64,000 bases of DNA from Chitinophagaceae bacterium UBA7600 (GTDB taxonomy: Bacteria > Bacteroidota > Bacteroidia > Chitinophagales > Chitinophagaceae), in NCBI GenBank assembly GCA_002478885.1, contig DLKC01000004.1, positions 1 through 64,000 of the forward strand. The letters are read 5' to 3'. The notes below the pieces were generated by a model. It worked only from the letters and a program-made list of their open reading frames with translations. It was not told where the DNA came from and ran no database searches. The translations under genes were made by a program, and so were the position numbers. Each line of letters starts with the position of its first letter. The stretch's first letter is position 1. Of this stretch, positions 24,890 to 33,959 are shown piece by piece.

Positions 24890-26491
24890 ATGAATACATC
24901 CGATACCATATTTGTTGACCATGCAGAAGAACAACCATTAAGCACCGGTTGCGTCGCACACTTCAGCAACAACAACGGCGGGGGAGCAGGTTTAAAACCA
25001 CTGCTCAGCAAAATAATCGCCGTGGTAGCCTGCCTGCTGTTATATGCAGGCGCGTCGGCGGAGAAAGTATTCGATTTCAGCCTCACCTGCCAGCGTGCCT
25101 ACCAGCAGATCAACAGTTTGAAGTTAGACTCCGGCGAACAATTGGTTAACCAGGCGAGAAAAGAAAATCCCGATAACCTTATTCCCGAAATACTGGATAG
25201 CTATATTGATTTTTACATTCTTTTCTTTAACGAAGACCCCAAAGATTATGACCGGCTTATGGGCCATTTTAGCGACCGGCTTGATAAGCTGGAAGAAGGA
25301 CCTGATAACTCACCGTTTTATAATTTCTGCCGCACTACCCTGTACATGCAGCGTGCCTGCGTGGAGATTAAATTTGGCAGGCAATGGAGTGCCGGCTGGG
25401 ATTTCAGAAAAGCATTTGCACTGGTAAAACAAAATAAAAAAGACTTTCCCTCCTTTGTACTTAATAACGTATTCTATGGCCCGATGCTCGTGGCCGCAGG
25501 AACTATCCCGGATGGCTACAAATGGATGGCCGGTTTGTTTGGTATAAAGGGATCAATCAAAGACGGTATCGCTGTTATTGAGCAACTGGTAGCGAGCCAG
25601 GACAGTTATGCAAGGTTGTTCTTTAATGAGGTGAGCTTTTACTACTGCTATATTATTTTCTATATCCAGAACGACCCCGATAAAGTGTTCCGGTATGTTG
25701 ACCAGCAGAAGCTTGATCTTGTGAACAACCACCTGCTGGCTTATATGGCGGCAAATCTTGCAGTGAATAATAAGAAAAATGATCTTGCGGCAAGCATTAT
25801 ACAAAAGCGGAACCAGTCGAAGGATTACCTCGATATTTCCGTGTGGGATTTTGAGCTGGCATACACCAGGCTGCGCCGCCTGCAAACCAATGAAGCCATT
25901 TATTATTTTCAGCAGTTCAACAGCGAGTTCAAGGGCAAGTTCTATGTGAAAGACGCATTGGAAAAACTTAGCTGGTGTTATTACCTGCAGGGCAATATGA
26001 AAGCAGCTGAGGCAACAAGAAAACTGGTAATATCAAAAGGTAATACGCAAAGCGATGCTGATAAACAGGCCGATCGTGCAGCGAAAGCGGGCTCATGGCC
26101 AAATCCTTTGCTGCTGAAGGCCAGGCTGCTTAGTGATGGTGGTTATAGTAAAGAAGCGCTGGAACTGCTCAACGGCAAGAGTGCTGCCGACTTTGAAAGA
26201 CCGGAAGACAAACTGGAATTTGCCTATCGCGTGGGGCGGATTTATGACGACCTGGGCCGTAATGAAGAAGCCGTTGGCATGTACCTGCTTGCGATACGCC
26301 TTGGCGAAGGGAGAACGGAATATTTTGCGGCACGCTCAGCGTTGCAGATCGCGTATATTTATGAGAAAGAAGGCAAGAAAGACCTTGCGATCCGTTATTT
26401 TCAGCAATGCATCAATATGAAAGATCACGATTATAAAGATTCTCTTGATCAGAAGGCTAAAGCGGGTATTGCGCGGTGCAAAGGAACATAG
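24890..26491 (+). CDS. TPR-repeat protein
   Basis: About 533 residues if the ATG at 24890 is used. Starts further upstream fall in a terminator. Even from this ATG the first ~45 residues include a dispersed repeat (24937-24966), and only after them comes a signal-like hydrophobic segment (LLSKIIAVVACLLLYAGASA), so the true start may lie later at a non-ATG codon. The body is helical with TPR-like units, clearest toward the C-terminus (EDKLEFAYRVGRIYDDLGRNEEAVGMYLLAIRLG, then SALQIAYIYEKEGKKDLAIRYFQQCINM). It is probably periplasmic. Function unknown. It precedes recN. Confidence 0.75.
   Translation: MNTSDTIFVDHAEEQPLSTGCVAHFSNNNGGGAGLKPLLSKIIAVVACLLLYAGASAEKVFDFSLTCQRAYQQINSLKLDSGEQLVNQARKENPDNLIPEILDSYIDFYILFFNEDPKDYDRLMGHFSDRLDKLEEGPDNSPFYNFCRTTLYMQRACVEIKFGRQWSAGWDFRKAFALVKQNKKDFPSFVLNNVFYGPMLVAAGTIPDGYKWMAGLFGIKGSIKDGIAVIEQLVASQDSYARLFFNEVSFYYCYIIFYIQNDPDKVFRYVDQQKLDLVNNHLLAYMAANLAVNNKKNDLAASIIQKRNQSKDYLDISVWDFELAYTRLRRLQTNEAIYYFQQFNSEFKGKFYVKDALEKLSWCYYLQGNMKAAEATRKLVISKGNTQSDADKQADRAAKAGSWPNPLLLKARLLSDGGYSKEALELLNGKSAADFERPEDKLEFAYRVGRIYDDLGRNEEAVGMYLLAIRLGEGRTEYFAARSALQIAYIYEKEGKKDLAIRYFQQCINMKDHDYKDSLDQKAKAGIARCKGT
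24937..24966 (+). repeat. Dispersed repeat, copy 11 (short form), inside a reading frame
   Basis: ATTAAGCACCGGTTGCGTCG followed by CACACTTC. It shares ATTAAGCACCGGTTGCGTCG with the copy at 45830. It lies inside the 5' part of the TPR gene's open frame. Confidence 0.7.
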
Positions 26492-26622
26492 TTGTAGGGT
26501 GAAGCTCAGTGATCCGGGGATTGGCCTGCTGCGGTCTTCATCATTTTTGCCTTTACTCATAAAAAGCGTTTTATGGTTCCCTGTTGCAGGAGACAAGGGA
26601 CCCGTTAATTTCAATTTAAATC

Positions 26623-28278
26623 ATGCTCCAGAGACTTCATATACAGAATTACGCCATCATCGATGAAATAGAGATTAATTTCCCCGGTAAACTGAGTATT
26701 ATCACCGGGGAAACCGGCGCAGGCAAAAGTATCCTCATGGGGGCATTGAGCCTCATACTCGGTGAGCGTGCCGATACAACCGTGTTGTTGAAGACCGATA
26801 AAAAATGCTTTATCGAAGGTTTCTTTGACGTACAGGAAAAAGAAGCGGTGAAAGCCTTTCTTTCTGCCAACGAAATTGAAGCAGACGATGAGCTTGTATT
26901 GAGAAGGGAGATCGCCCCCAGCGGCAAGTCGAGGGCTTTTATCAATGACAGCCCGGCAACATTACAGCAGATCAGGGCACTGGCTTCTTTACTGGTAGAC
27001 CTGCACCAGCAATTTGATACGCTTGAACTCGGCGATTCGGATTTTCAGCGCGAAGTACTGGACGCGCTGGGTAACAACCAGGAAGGATTGGTTTCGTATA
27101 AAAAAGTTTTTTCACAATGGCAGGTTGCGTCAAAAGAGCTCGAACAACTACAGGAGCAGAAAAATAATTTCAATAAGGAGATCGGTTATTTCCAATTCCT
27201 GTTCGACGAATTAAATGAAGCTGCTTTCAAGGAGCATGAACTGGAAGACCTTGACCAGGAATTGCAAATGCTCAGCAATGCAGAAGCTATCAATGCCGCC
27301 CTGGCAAAATTGAATTATGCATTGCAGGAAAGCGAACAGCCTGTAGTTGCGATGCTAAAACAAATGGCTAACCAGTTACATGCGTTTGCTTCATTCAATC
27401 CGCAAATTGCGTTGCTCATCGAAAGGCTACAAAGCGCACAAATAGAGCTGCTGGATATTGCAAGGGAAACAACCCATATCAGCGATGGGCTTCAATATGA
27501 CCAAAAACGTATTGACGTGGTGAATGAACGCATTGCACTGGGCTATAAACTGGGCAAGAAGCATAACGTGCATACTACGGCTGAACTGTTGCAGATCCGG
27601 GATGACCTTGAGCAGCAACTGCAGGCAGTGCTGAATATTGATGATGCTATCATCGGGAAGGAAAAAGAGGCTATGGAGTTGAAACAGCGCGTGATTAAAA
27701 AAGCCAATGATATTTCTGCTGTAAGAATGCAGCAATCAAAGCCCCTTGCCGAACAGGTGAATGCATTACTTGTGCAGGTGGGCATGCCGAATGCCAGGCT
27801 TAAGATTGAGCTAACGGAAACTGCACTGAACATTTTCGGAAAAGACAATATAGCATTTCTGTTTGACGCAAATAAGAGTAACCGTTTTGAGCCCTTGCGT
27901 AAAGTAGCCAGTGGTGGTGAATTGAGCAGGTTGATGCTTTGCATTAAATCGCTTGTGGCTGAATCTGTTGACCTGCCAACGCTCATATTTGATGAGATCG
28001 ATACCGGTATTTCCGGCGAAGCAGCGAAACAGGTTGGCATCATTATGAAGCGGCTGGCGGCACAGCGGCAGGTGATCAGCATTACACACCAGCCACAGAT
28101 AGCCGGTAAGGCCGATGCGCATTTTTTTGTTTATAAAGAGATCAAAGGCGATGCGATAAAAACAAATATCCGGTTACTTTCCACTGATGAACGTATAACC
28201 GCTATTGCAAAAATGCTGAGTGGCGAAAGGCCCACTGCCGCTGCTTTGGAGAATGCAAGGGAGATGGTCATGAACTAA
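26623..28278 (+). CDS. recN: DNA repair protein RecN
   Basis: 551 residues of the SMC-like RecN family. Walker A is GETGAGKS (residues 29-36) after MLQRLHIQNYAIIDEIEINF. Two coiled-coil arms run through the middle (about 155-360). The ABC signature ASGGELSRLML and Walker B LPTLIFDEIDTGISG lie near residues 425-460, followed by ISITHQPQIAGKADAHFFVYKE. It acts in double-strand break repair with RecA. It is full length and intact. The small membrane-protein gene starts 11 bases downstream. Confidence 0.95.
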   Translation: MLQRLHIQNYAIIDEIEINFPGKLSIITGETGAGKSILMGALSLILGERADTTVLLKTDKKCFIEGFFDVQEKEAVKAFLSANEIEADDELVLRREIAPSGKSRAFINDSPATLQQIRALASLLVDLHQQFDTLELGDSDFQREVLDALGNNQEGLVSYKKVFSQWQVASKELEQLQEQKNNFNKEIGYFQFLFDELNEAAFKEHELEDLDQELQMLSNAEAINAALAKLNYALQESEQPVVAMLKQMANQLHAFASFNPQIALLIERLQSAQIELLDIARETTHISDGLQYDQKRIDVVNERIALGYKLGKKHNVHTTAELLQIRDDLEQQLQAVLNIDDAIIGKEKEAMELKQRVIKKANDISAVRMQQSKPLAEQVNALLVQVGMPNARLKIELTETALNIFGKDNIAFLFDANKSNRFEPLRKVASGGELSRLMLCIKSLVAESVDLPTLIFDEIDTGISGEAAKQVGIIMKRLAAQRQVISITHQPQIAGKADAHFFVYKEIKGDAIKTNIRLLSTDERITAIAKMLSGERPTAAALENAREMVMN

Positions 28279-28289
28279 AACTTATCAGC

Positions 28290-28499
28290 ATGAACCCTTT
28301 TACCTATTGGTTGCTTCCGCTTGCCCTGTTGGCATTACCCGTTTATTTTTTTGGTAAGTATCTCGAGAAAAAGATCAACCCCCGGAAGTCTGGCTGGTAC
28401 TTTTTACTGTGGGTACTGGCGGTTACTGTTGTATCTGTTGCGTGGTATATGCTTTGCCTTTATGTCTTCTTCAAATTCTTCCCGGTGAAAGCTGCATAA
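28290..28499 (+). CDS. Small two-helix membrane protein
   Basis: 69 residues with two hydrophobic segments (FTYWLLPLALLALPVYFFG and WYFLLWVLAVTVVSVAWYML...VFFKFF) separated by a basic loop EKKINPRKSG. No family recognised. It starts 11 bases after recN and is probably co-transcribed with it. Confidence 0.6.
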   Translation: MNPFTYWLLPLALLALPVYFFGKYLEKKINPRKSGWYFLLWVLAVTVVSVAWYMLCLYVFFKFFPVKAA

Positions 28500-28511
28500 A
28501 GACCTGGACCC

Positions 28512-28559
28512 TGAAGCGTGCGACGCAACGAAGATGATAGTAGTGGAAGAGCAGGGCCC
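28512..28559 (-). repeat. Dispersed repeat, copy 12 (short form)
   Basis: GAAGCGTGCGACGCAACGAAG followed by GATGATAGTAGTG and GCAGGGCCC. It lies just upstream of the fabI promoter. Confidence 0.7.
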
Positions 28560-28569
28560 ATAAAATCCG

Positions 28570-28600
28570 CTTGCATCATTCAGGATAATGTCTATTTTTA
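28570..28600 (+). promoter_or_regulatory. Bacteroidota-type promoter for fabI
   Basis: CTTG (28570-28573), a 19-base spacer and TATTTTTA (28593-28600), close to TTTG-N19-21-TAnnTTTG. The fabI ATG is 30 bases beyond. Confidence 0.5.
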
Positions 28601-28629
28601 CCGGCATTATTAAACGTAAAAAATTTACT

Positions 28630-29442
28630 ATGGCTTATAACTTACTGCAGGGAAAAAAAGGTATCATCTTTGGTGCACTCGATGAGCGGTCCATCGCATG
28701 GAAAACGGCATTGCGTTGCCACGAAGAAGGCGCACAGATCGTGTTAAGCAATGCACCTGTTGCCATGCGCATGGGTGAGATCAATAAACTTGCAGAAGCG
28801 GTGAATGCACCCGTTATTGGTGCTGACGCTACCAGCATGGAAGACCTGAAGAAATTATTTGAGGGTGCCATGACGCATTTTGGCGGCGGTATCGATTTTG
28901 TGCTGCATTCGATTGGCATGAGTTTAAATGTGCGCAAAGGAAAACATTACACCGAAATTGATTATGCCTGGAACCAGAAAACGCTTGATATTTCGTCTAT
29001 GAGCCTGCACCGCGTGTTGCGCACTGCATGGGATCTTGACGCAATGAACGAATGGGGCAGCGTGGTGGCGCTTACCTATATTGCGGCGCAGCGTGTTTTT
29101 CCCGACTACAATGAAATGGCTGACGCCAAATCTTTGCTGGAAAGTGTGGCACGCAGTTTTGGGTATCATTATGCGAAGCGCAAAAAGGTGAGGGTGAATA
29201 CCATCTCCCAATCACCGACTGTTACAACGGCTGGCAGTGGCGTTAAGGGGTTTGATGGCTTTATCAATTATGCAGAAAAGATGAGCCCGATGGGTAATGC
29301 TACCGGCGACCAATGCGCTGATTATTGCGTTACTATGTTCAGCGACCTTACACGCATGGTAACCATGCAAAACCTTTTCCACGATGGCGGTTTCAGTTTT
29401 ACGGGTGTTACACCGGATGTGATAGAAGCCATGGGTAAGTAA
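28630..29442 (+). CDS. fabI: Enoyl-[acyl-carrier-protein] reductase (NADH)
   Basis: About 270 residues from the ATG at 28630. An upstream in-frame start would fall inside the promoter. The short-chain dehydrogenase fold opens with KKGIIFGALDERSIAWKTAL, the divergent FabI nucleotide loop. FVLHSIGMS and RVFPDYNEMADAKSLLE supply the catalytic Tyr-x6-Lys, and VNTISQSPTVTTAGSGVKGF and LFHDGGFSFTG follow. It reduces enoyl-ACP in fatty-acid elongation and is the target class of triclosan-type inhibitors. A strong terminator follows the gene. Confidence 0.94.
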   Translation: MAYNLLQGKKGIIFGALDERSIAWKTALRCHEEGAQIVLSNAPVAMRMGEINKLAEAVNAPVIGADATSMEDLKKLFEGAMTHFGGGIDFVLHSIGMSLNVRKGKHYTEIDYAWNQKTLDISSMSLHRVLRTAWDLDAMNEWGSVVALTYIAAQRVFPDYNEMADAKSLLESVARSFGYHYAKRKKVRVNTISQSPTVTTAGSGVKGFDGFINYAEKMSPMGNATGDQCADYCVTMFSDLTRMVTMQNLFHDGGFSFTGVTPDVIEAMGK

Positions 29443-29460
29443 TTGTATAAACGCTTATAT

Positions 29461-29493
29461 AAAAAGCTACGCCGCAGGGTGTGGCTTTTTTAT
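29461..29493 (+). terminator. Terminator after fabI
   Basis: AAAAAGC-AC and GT-GGCTTTTT pair around GCCGCAGG and continue into TTTATTTT, 19 bases after the stop codon. Confidence 0.75.
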
Positions 29494-29627
29494 TTTGTGG
29501 CTATGTTTACAGGTTTGATAATAAAGAAATACCAGGCGTGTTGTGTGAAATGTATATACGGCACATTTGGTGCATTGTGATGTTGTTGTATGGTCGTATC
29601 GGGATATTGCGTCAGCAACGTTTTATG

Positions 29628-29677
29628 AACCCGGCTTTGTGCTGCTATGATGCTTTGCTTGCGTCGCACTCTTGTAC
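29628..29677 (+). repeat. Dispersed repeat, copy 13 (short form)
   Basis: AACCCGGCTTT, GCTATGATGC, then TTGCGTCGCACTCTTGTAC. One of the most complete short copies. Confidence 0.8.
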
Positions 29678-29846
29678 TGCAGTACACAGGGAAGCTTGAT
29701 TCGCCTGTTCATACTGGCTATAGAGGGTAATGACATACTTACGTGCCGATGCAAACAAGTTACGCCCTGTCACAGGCCAGCTGACGCGCTACCGTTGCTC
29801 CGGGTCTGCGCCATTACCGACTTGTTGACAATAGTGCCTTACCCCA

Positions 29847-29880
29847 ACGTGTGCGACGCAACCGGCGATGCCATGCCGTA
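29847..29880 (-). repeat. Dispersed repeat, copy 14 (short form)
   Basis: AACGTGTGCGACGCAACCGG followed by CGATGCCATGCCG. Confidence 0.65.
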
Positions 29881-30003
29881 CAAAAGCCCATACCAAAAAG
29901 ACCGCTTCTTCTTTACTGCGTTTACAAAAGCAAACTATCTTTAACGGGACGTGAAATTGTCTCGCGTCTCACTTGTCACGACTTTACTATTTAACCAACG
30001 ATC

Positions 30004-31368
30004 ATGAGTGTACACAATATTCACCGACGCGATTTTTTACGAAGCAGTTCGGCCCTGCTTGCCTTATCAGCCCTGCGTGCCAATGGCATGTCTTACACGC
30101 CTGCCGCGCCACGCCGTGTTGCATTAATCGGCACAGGCTGGTATGGAAAGAGCGATCTTTTTAAACTGATACAGGTTGCGCCTGTTGAAGTGGTGGGGCT
30201 TTGCGATGTAGATCAGCATCAATTGACAGAAGCGGCAGCGCTGGTGAGTGAACGACAGGCCAGTCATCAAAAACCAGCATTGTTTGGTGATTACCGCAAG
30301 CTGCTTGAAGCCACAAAGCCCGAGATCGTTTTGATCGGTTCTCCTGATCACTGGCATGCATTGCAAGCCATTGACGCAATAAAAGCGGGTTCGCACGTGT
30401 ACCTGCAAAAACCCATCAGCGTTGATGTAGCCGAAGGCGAAGCCATACTTGCAGCGGCGCGCAAATACAACCGCGTGGTGCAGGTGGGCACACAGCGCAG
30501 AAGCACGCCACACCTGGTAGAAGCCAAACAGAAAATTGTAGATACCGGCATGCTCGGCAAGGTGCATCATGTGGAAATGTGCTGTTATTATCATATGCAT
30601 TCCAATGCCAATCCACCTTTGTCTGCCGTGCCTGATTTTCTTGACTATGATATGTGGACAGGCCCGGCGCCGCTGCGTCCATACGATGGTTTACCGCATC
30701 GTGGCTGGTGGCGAGCTTTTATGGAATACAGCAACGGCATTATGGGCGATATGTGTATCCATATGTTCGACGCCGTGCGGTGGATGTTGAATCTCGGGTG
30801 GCCAAACAGCGTAAGTTCCAATGGCGGTATTTATGTAGACACAAAGGGCAAGAGCAATACCGCAGATACACAAACGGCCATCTTTGCTTACGACGATCTT
30901 AACTGTGTGTGGACGCACCGTGCGTGGGGCACAGCGGCAGATCCCGATTATCCATGGGCCTTTAAATTGTATGGCGAAAAAGGTACACTCTGCGCCGATG
31001 TTTGGAAGTATGATTTTATTCCGGATGGCGACGGCAAAAAATTGCATGGCGATGTGCTGTACGAGAAACAAAAATATCCTGAAGACCTAAAAGAAAAAGA
31101 TATTGAACTGCATGTGGCTTCGGCGGTGCGCAGGCATATGACCAATTTTTTGGAAGCGATTGACAAGGGCACAAGACCTGTTGCCGATATTGAGCAGGGC
31201 CATATATCAACGGCGAGTTGTATTCTCGCCAATATGTCCATGAAACTGCAACGGCCGCTTAGTTACGATCCGCAGCAGCGCATTGTTACCGGCGATGCGG
31301 AAGCAACGAAATTATTGCAACGTAATTACCGTTCCCCATGGGTACACCCTTCGAGAGAGACTGTTTAG
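30004..31368 (+). CDS. Gfo/Idh/MocA-family oxidoreductase with Tat-like signal
   Basis: 454 residues. The N-terminus HRRDFLRSSSALLALSALRA resembles a twin-arginine signal. The Rossmann fold follows (RRVALIGTGWYGKSDLFKL, VVGLCDVDQ), with LIGSPDHWHALQAIDAIKAGSHVYLQKPISVDVAEG, where the EKP/QKP lysine position of the family is kept. The C-terminal domain contains HRGWWRAFMEYSNGIMGDMCIHMFDAVRWMLNLGWP. It probably oxidises or isomerises a sugar or derivative in the periplasm using a tightly bound nucleotide. The substrate is unknown. It is a single gene and resembles the one at 33960 in layout. Confidence 0.88.
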   Translation: MSVHNIHRRDFLRSSSALLALSALRANGMSYTPAAPRRVALIGTGWYGKSDLFKLIQVAPVEVVGLCDVDQHQLTEAAALVSERQASHQKPALFGDYRKLLEATKPEIVLIGSPDHWHALQAIDAIKAGSHVYLQKPISVDVAEGEAILAAARKYNRVVQVGTQRRSTPHLVEAKQKIVDTGMLGKVHHVEMCCYYHMHSNANPPLSAVPDFLDYDMWTGPAPLRPYDGLPHRGWWRAFMEYSNGIMGDMCIHMFDAVRWMLNLGWPNSVSSNGGIYVDTKGKSNTADTQTAIFAYDDLNCVWTHRAWGTAADPDYPWAFKLYGEKGTLCADVWKYDFIPDGDGKKLHGDVLYEKQKYPEDLKEKDIELHVASAVRRHMTNFLEAIDKGTRPVADIEQGHISTASCILANMSMKLQRPLSYDPQQRIVTGDAEATKLLQRNYRSPWVHPSRETV

Positions 31369-31394
31369 TTTTTTTATGGGGCAGGCAGCGATGC

Positions 31395-31435
31395 ATGTGG
31401 CATCACCTGTTGCGTCGCACCATTCGGCTTCTTGT
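31395..31435 (+). repeat. Dispersed repeat, copy 15 (short, degenerate 3' end)
   Basis: ATCACCTGTTGCGTCGCACC with a diverged right end (ATTCGGCTTCTTG). Confidence 0.55.
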
Positions 31436-31601
31436 CCTTTTACCAGCATGCATTAGCGGAATAATTATATCGCTGGTTTAATATTTTTTTTCATCGCTAT
31501 TGTTATCTTTAACGCGAAGCCGTTTTTTGTCAACCAATTGTTGCGAAAGCAGTTTCCTGGTAACCAAAATCAATCATCACTGTTATTTTAAAAAATGCTT
31601 T

Positions 31602-32795
31602 ATGAAAAAAATCTACTTGTTTTTTCTCTCTCTTACCTGTATTCATTTTGCCAACGCCACTAACTATCCCGGCAATGGCAAAGCCGGTTTTGGCGGCACT
31701 GTTGGCAAAGGCAGCCTTGATGTTAGCTTAACCGGTACTGATTTTACTTTTACGCTTAACAGGGGTACGGGCGACATGAACGATGTGCTTGTTATCTATA
31801 TCGACGGCCAGTCAGGAGGCAGTACTTCCACTGCTAACTTTACCGATAAGAGCAATAATCTTACAACAGCGATATCCGGTTATGGCGGCACGGGTAAAAG
31901 ATCGACTTTCAATTTCGCTTCAGGTTTTACCCCTGAATATGCGATCGCATTCCAGCCCGGCAAAGGTTTACCTGGTTCGGCAACTGTTGTTTACCTGCGC
32001 GACAATGATAGCCACACCGTGAGCTATACGCCTGAATTGAGCAATAACAATACAACTACTGCAGCTACTTATTCGGTGACAGTTCCATCCATCTGGATCG
32101 GGCTGGTATCCAGCTTTAAGTTTATGGCGACCTATATCAGCAATACCGGCTATCGTGCAGATGAAGCGATTGGTGATCCCATGACAGGCTTTACGCAGGG
32201 TTGGAACAGCTATACTTCAACGACGGCGCCACTGGAATTCACCGGTACGCTGCCTGTTTCATTCGGTGCATTTACCGCAGCACATGAGAATAAGGTGACG
32301 AACATTTCGTGGAACACCGAAACAGAAATAAATGTGAGCCATTTCAATGTGCAGAAGAGCAATAACGGTTCTGACTGGAAGACAATCGGAACGGTTGACG
32401 CAAAGAATATTGCAACAGGAGCCAGGTACCATTTCACCGATAACAGCTCAGCTCCTGCACTTTCTTATTACAGGTTGCAACTGGTGAATCGTGATGGCAG
32501 CAGTGACTACAGCAGCGTTATCATCCTGCGCGTATCACCGGCAAGGCAAATCGACCTGTTGTCGAACCCTGCAAGAGGATCGGTCAATATCAATATCAAC
32601 AACAACGTGGCCACCACCTACCGGTTGGAGTTGTTTACAGCCGATGGAAAGCTGATTGCGTCCGGGCGTTACCAGCATTCCGGCAGCGGTGCAGAACGTG
32701 CTTATCTTAACCTTCCGGCGGGTGTTACGGGTAACCTGTTCCTGAAAGTTTCGACCGCAACAGAAAAGCAAACTTTCCCTGTAATGTGTTTTTGA
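31602..32795 (+). CDS. Secreted protein with T9SS type A sorting tail
   Basis: About 397 residues from the ATG at 31602. An earlier TTG-type frame adds 34 non-signal residues. The signal peptide is MKKIYLFFLSLTCIHFANA. Residues about 20-200 form a beta-rich domain with many Gly, Ser and Thr (YPGNGKAGFGGTVGKGSLDVSLTGTDFTFTLNRG) and a possible ligand-binding sandwich. Residues about 215-310 (LPVSFGAFTAAHENKVTNISWNTETEINVSHFNVQKSNNGSDW) match the common Bacteroidota pre-sorting module. The C-terminus is the sorting domain (LLSNPARGSVNI ... GNLFLKVST). Cargo function unknown. Confidence 0.82.
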   Translation: MKKIYLFFLSLTCIHFANATNYPGNGKAGFGGTVGKGSLDVSLTGTDFTFTLNRGTGDMNDVLVIYIDGQSGGSTSTANFTDKSNNLTTAISGYGGTGKRSTFNFASGFTPEYAIAFQPGKGLPGSATVVYLRDNDSHTVSYTPELSNNNTTTAATYSVTVPSIWIGLVSSFKFMATYISNTGYRADEAIGDPMTGFTQGWNSYTSTTAPLEFTGTLPVSFGAFTAAHENKVTNISWNTETEINVSHFNVQKSNNGSDWKTIGTVDAKNIATGARYHFTDNSSAPALSYYRLQLVNRDGSSDYSSVIILRVSPARQIDLLSNPARGSVNININNNVATTYRLELFTADGKLIASGRYQHSGSGAERAYLNLPAGVTGNLFLKVSTATEKQTFPVMCF

Positions 32796-32814
32796 TTTTC
32801 ATCAATAAATATTG

Positions 32815-32847
32815 AAAAGGCGCTTCTGAAAAGAAGCGCCTTTTTTA
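32815..32847 (+). terminator. Terminator after T9SS cargo gene
   Basis: AAAAGGCGCTTCT and AGAAGCGCCTTTT pair perfectly around a GAAA loop and continue into T. A GNRA-type tetraloop makes it a particularly stable terminator. Confidence 0.9.
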
Positions 32848-33088
32848 TTGGCGCTCACATCGGTTTTAAGCAGCAGTGCCGGCAGTTTACCTATTGCCCG
32901 GCAGCCTCTTTCCCGGCATTATCATGTTGTGGTTATTTTAAATTTCCGGTAGCAGGTAGAGTATCTTCTACAAAATGGCCTCGTTGACTATTACAAATAA
33001 TTCAATAACTGTTCTATTTTTTTTGGTTGAATAGTGAGCTTACTTTGTTCTCGTAATCGCATTTATTCAACCAGTAAAAAGAAAGATC

Positions 33089-33490
33089 ATGGAGGACACC
33101 ATTTATATCCTAGTACTGAAAAAAAACACGCTTGATGTAAGCATCAGTAAAGAGTTAATGGGTTTAGGTATTAGCGCACGAATTGTGAACGTACCCTCAC
33201 TCGATGAGGCTAAGGAAATGCTTAAGTGTATCAAGTTCGATTTGTTTTTTTCAGAACAGCGACTTTCCGAGGACGAACTGGAAACAGTAAAGCAGGAAAC
33301 CAAGACGCTGCAGCATGCCAACAGTATTTTTCTCTTTGATCTTTCCAGGGAAAGTAATATCAGGCACGCGGTTAAATATGGTGTGGAGCAAATATGGGCA
33401 AATGAGACCATCAAAGTGAAAAAGGGTGTGCCCAGTATTAAAATGAATGTGTTTAAAAATCAGTGGTCTTTTATCTTATGTTGTAACTGA
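33089..33490 (+). CDS. Small soluble protein, unknown
   Basis: 133 residues without signal or membrane helix. The alternating beta/alpha layout (IYILVLKKNTLDVSI, ISARIVNVPSLDEAKEMLKCIKFDLFFSEQRL, SIFLFDLSRESNIRHAVKYGVEQIWANE) resembles a receiver-like flavodoxin fold, but the phosphoacceptor Asp is not evident (FDLFFSEQ replaces the usual DLIxxDxxMP). A degenerate receiver or pseudo-receiver is possible. No partner kinase is adjacent. TACTTTG at 33041 may be a weak -7 element. Confidence 0.55.
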   Translation: MEDTIYILVLKKNTLDVSISKELMGLGISARIVNVPSLDEAKEMLKCIKFDLFFSEQRLSEDELETVKQETKTLQHANSIFLFDLSRESNIRHAVKYGVEQIWANETIKVKKGVPSIKMNVFKNQWSFILCCN

Positions 33491-33683
33491 TTGTTTTTAA
33501 TAAAATTGAGTAGTTGTAGTTTTTCTTATAATGTGAATTGTTTTAAATGAGTGGTGATCGAGGAAAATCCAATATCCTGGCGAAACTTTGATCCAGGGGT
33601 CCTGAAAGGCAATGGTGTTGTAAGGTCTTGATTCGTGTTAGCATATTTATACGACGGCCTGGATGTTATCCCAAGTAATTGGT

Positions 33684-33717
33684 AGCCGGTTTGTTTTTAC
33701 AAACCGGCTGTTTTTTT
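33684..33717 (+). terminator. Terminator-like hairpin
   Basis: AGCCGGTTT and AAACCGGCT pair around GTTTTTAC and are followed by GTTTTTTT. It lies almost 200 bases after the 33490 stop, so the transcript would have a long 3' end. Confidence 0.7.
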
Positions 33718-33854
33718 ACCTGTCAAAGGCAAATTTTTTTGGCAGGCTTGTTATACAGAATGTTTGGCCGATAGATGCTGCAACCGTTAAAATTGCGTAC
33801 TTTGTAACGATGTTTATCAATGCCGTTTTGCCGGTTGCTGTGCGGGACGCTGAA

Positions 33855-33913
33855 AGGTGCGATGGCAGATAGGTTGGCGCTGTTGCGCAACAGCCGATGC
33901 CATGAAAAACCGG
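33855..33913 (-). repeat. Dispersed repeat, copy 16 (variant hairpin)
   Basis: GGTGCGATGGCAGATAGG then GCGCTGTTGCGCAACAGC. The flanks match the family, but the central insert differs from the ATGCCGGATAAGCCGGC type. Confidence 0.55.
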
Positions 33914-33959
33914 AGTTGGCAAACAACATACCTGTACAGAAAGAACCAATAACTTATAC

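Larger units (their letters stand above)
29494..30003. other. Repeat-bearing gap between fabI and Gfo/Idh gene
   Basis: No gene seen. It contains two dispersed-repeat copies in opposite orientation (29628-29677 and 29847-29880) and a TATCTTTA promoter-like element at 29936-29943. Small open frames here coincide with the repeats. Confidence 0.55.
33491..33959. other. Gap with terminator and repeat
   Basis: No gene seen. It holds a hairpin terminator (33684-33717) and a diverged dispersed repeat (33855-33913). Confidence 0.5.

Noticed and set aside
29481..29944. Two small plus-strand open frames (72 and 90 codons)
   Set aside because: They coincide with a terminator tail and two dispersed repeats, and have no protein-like pattern.
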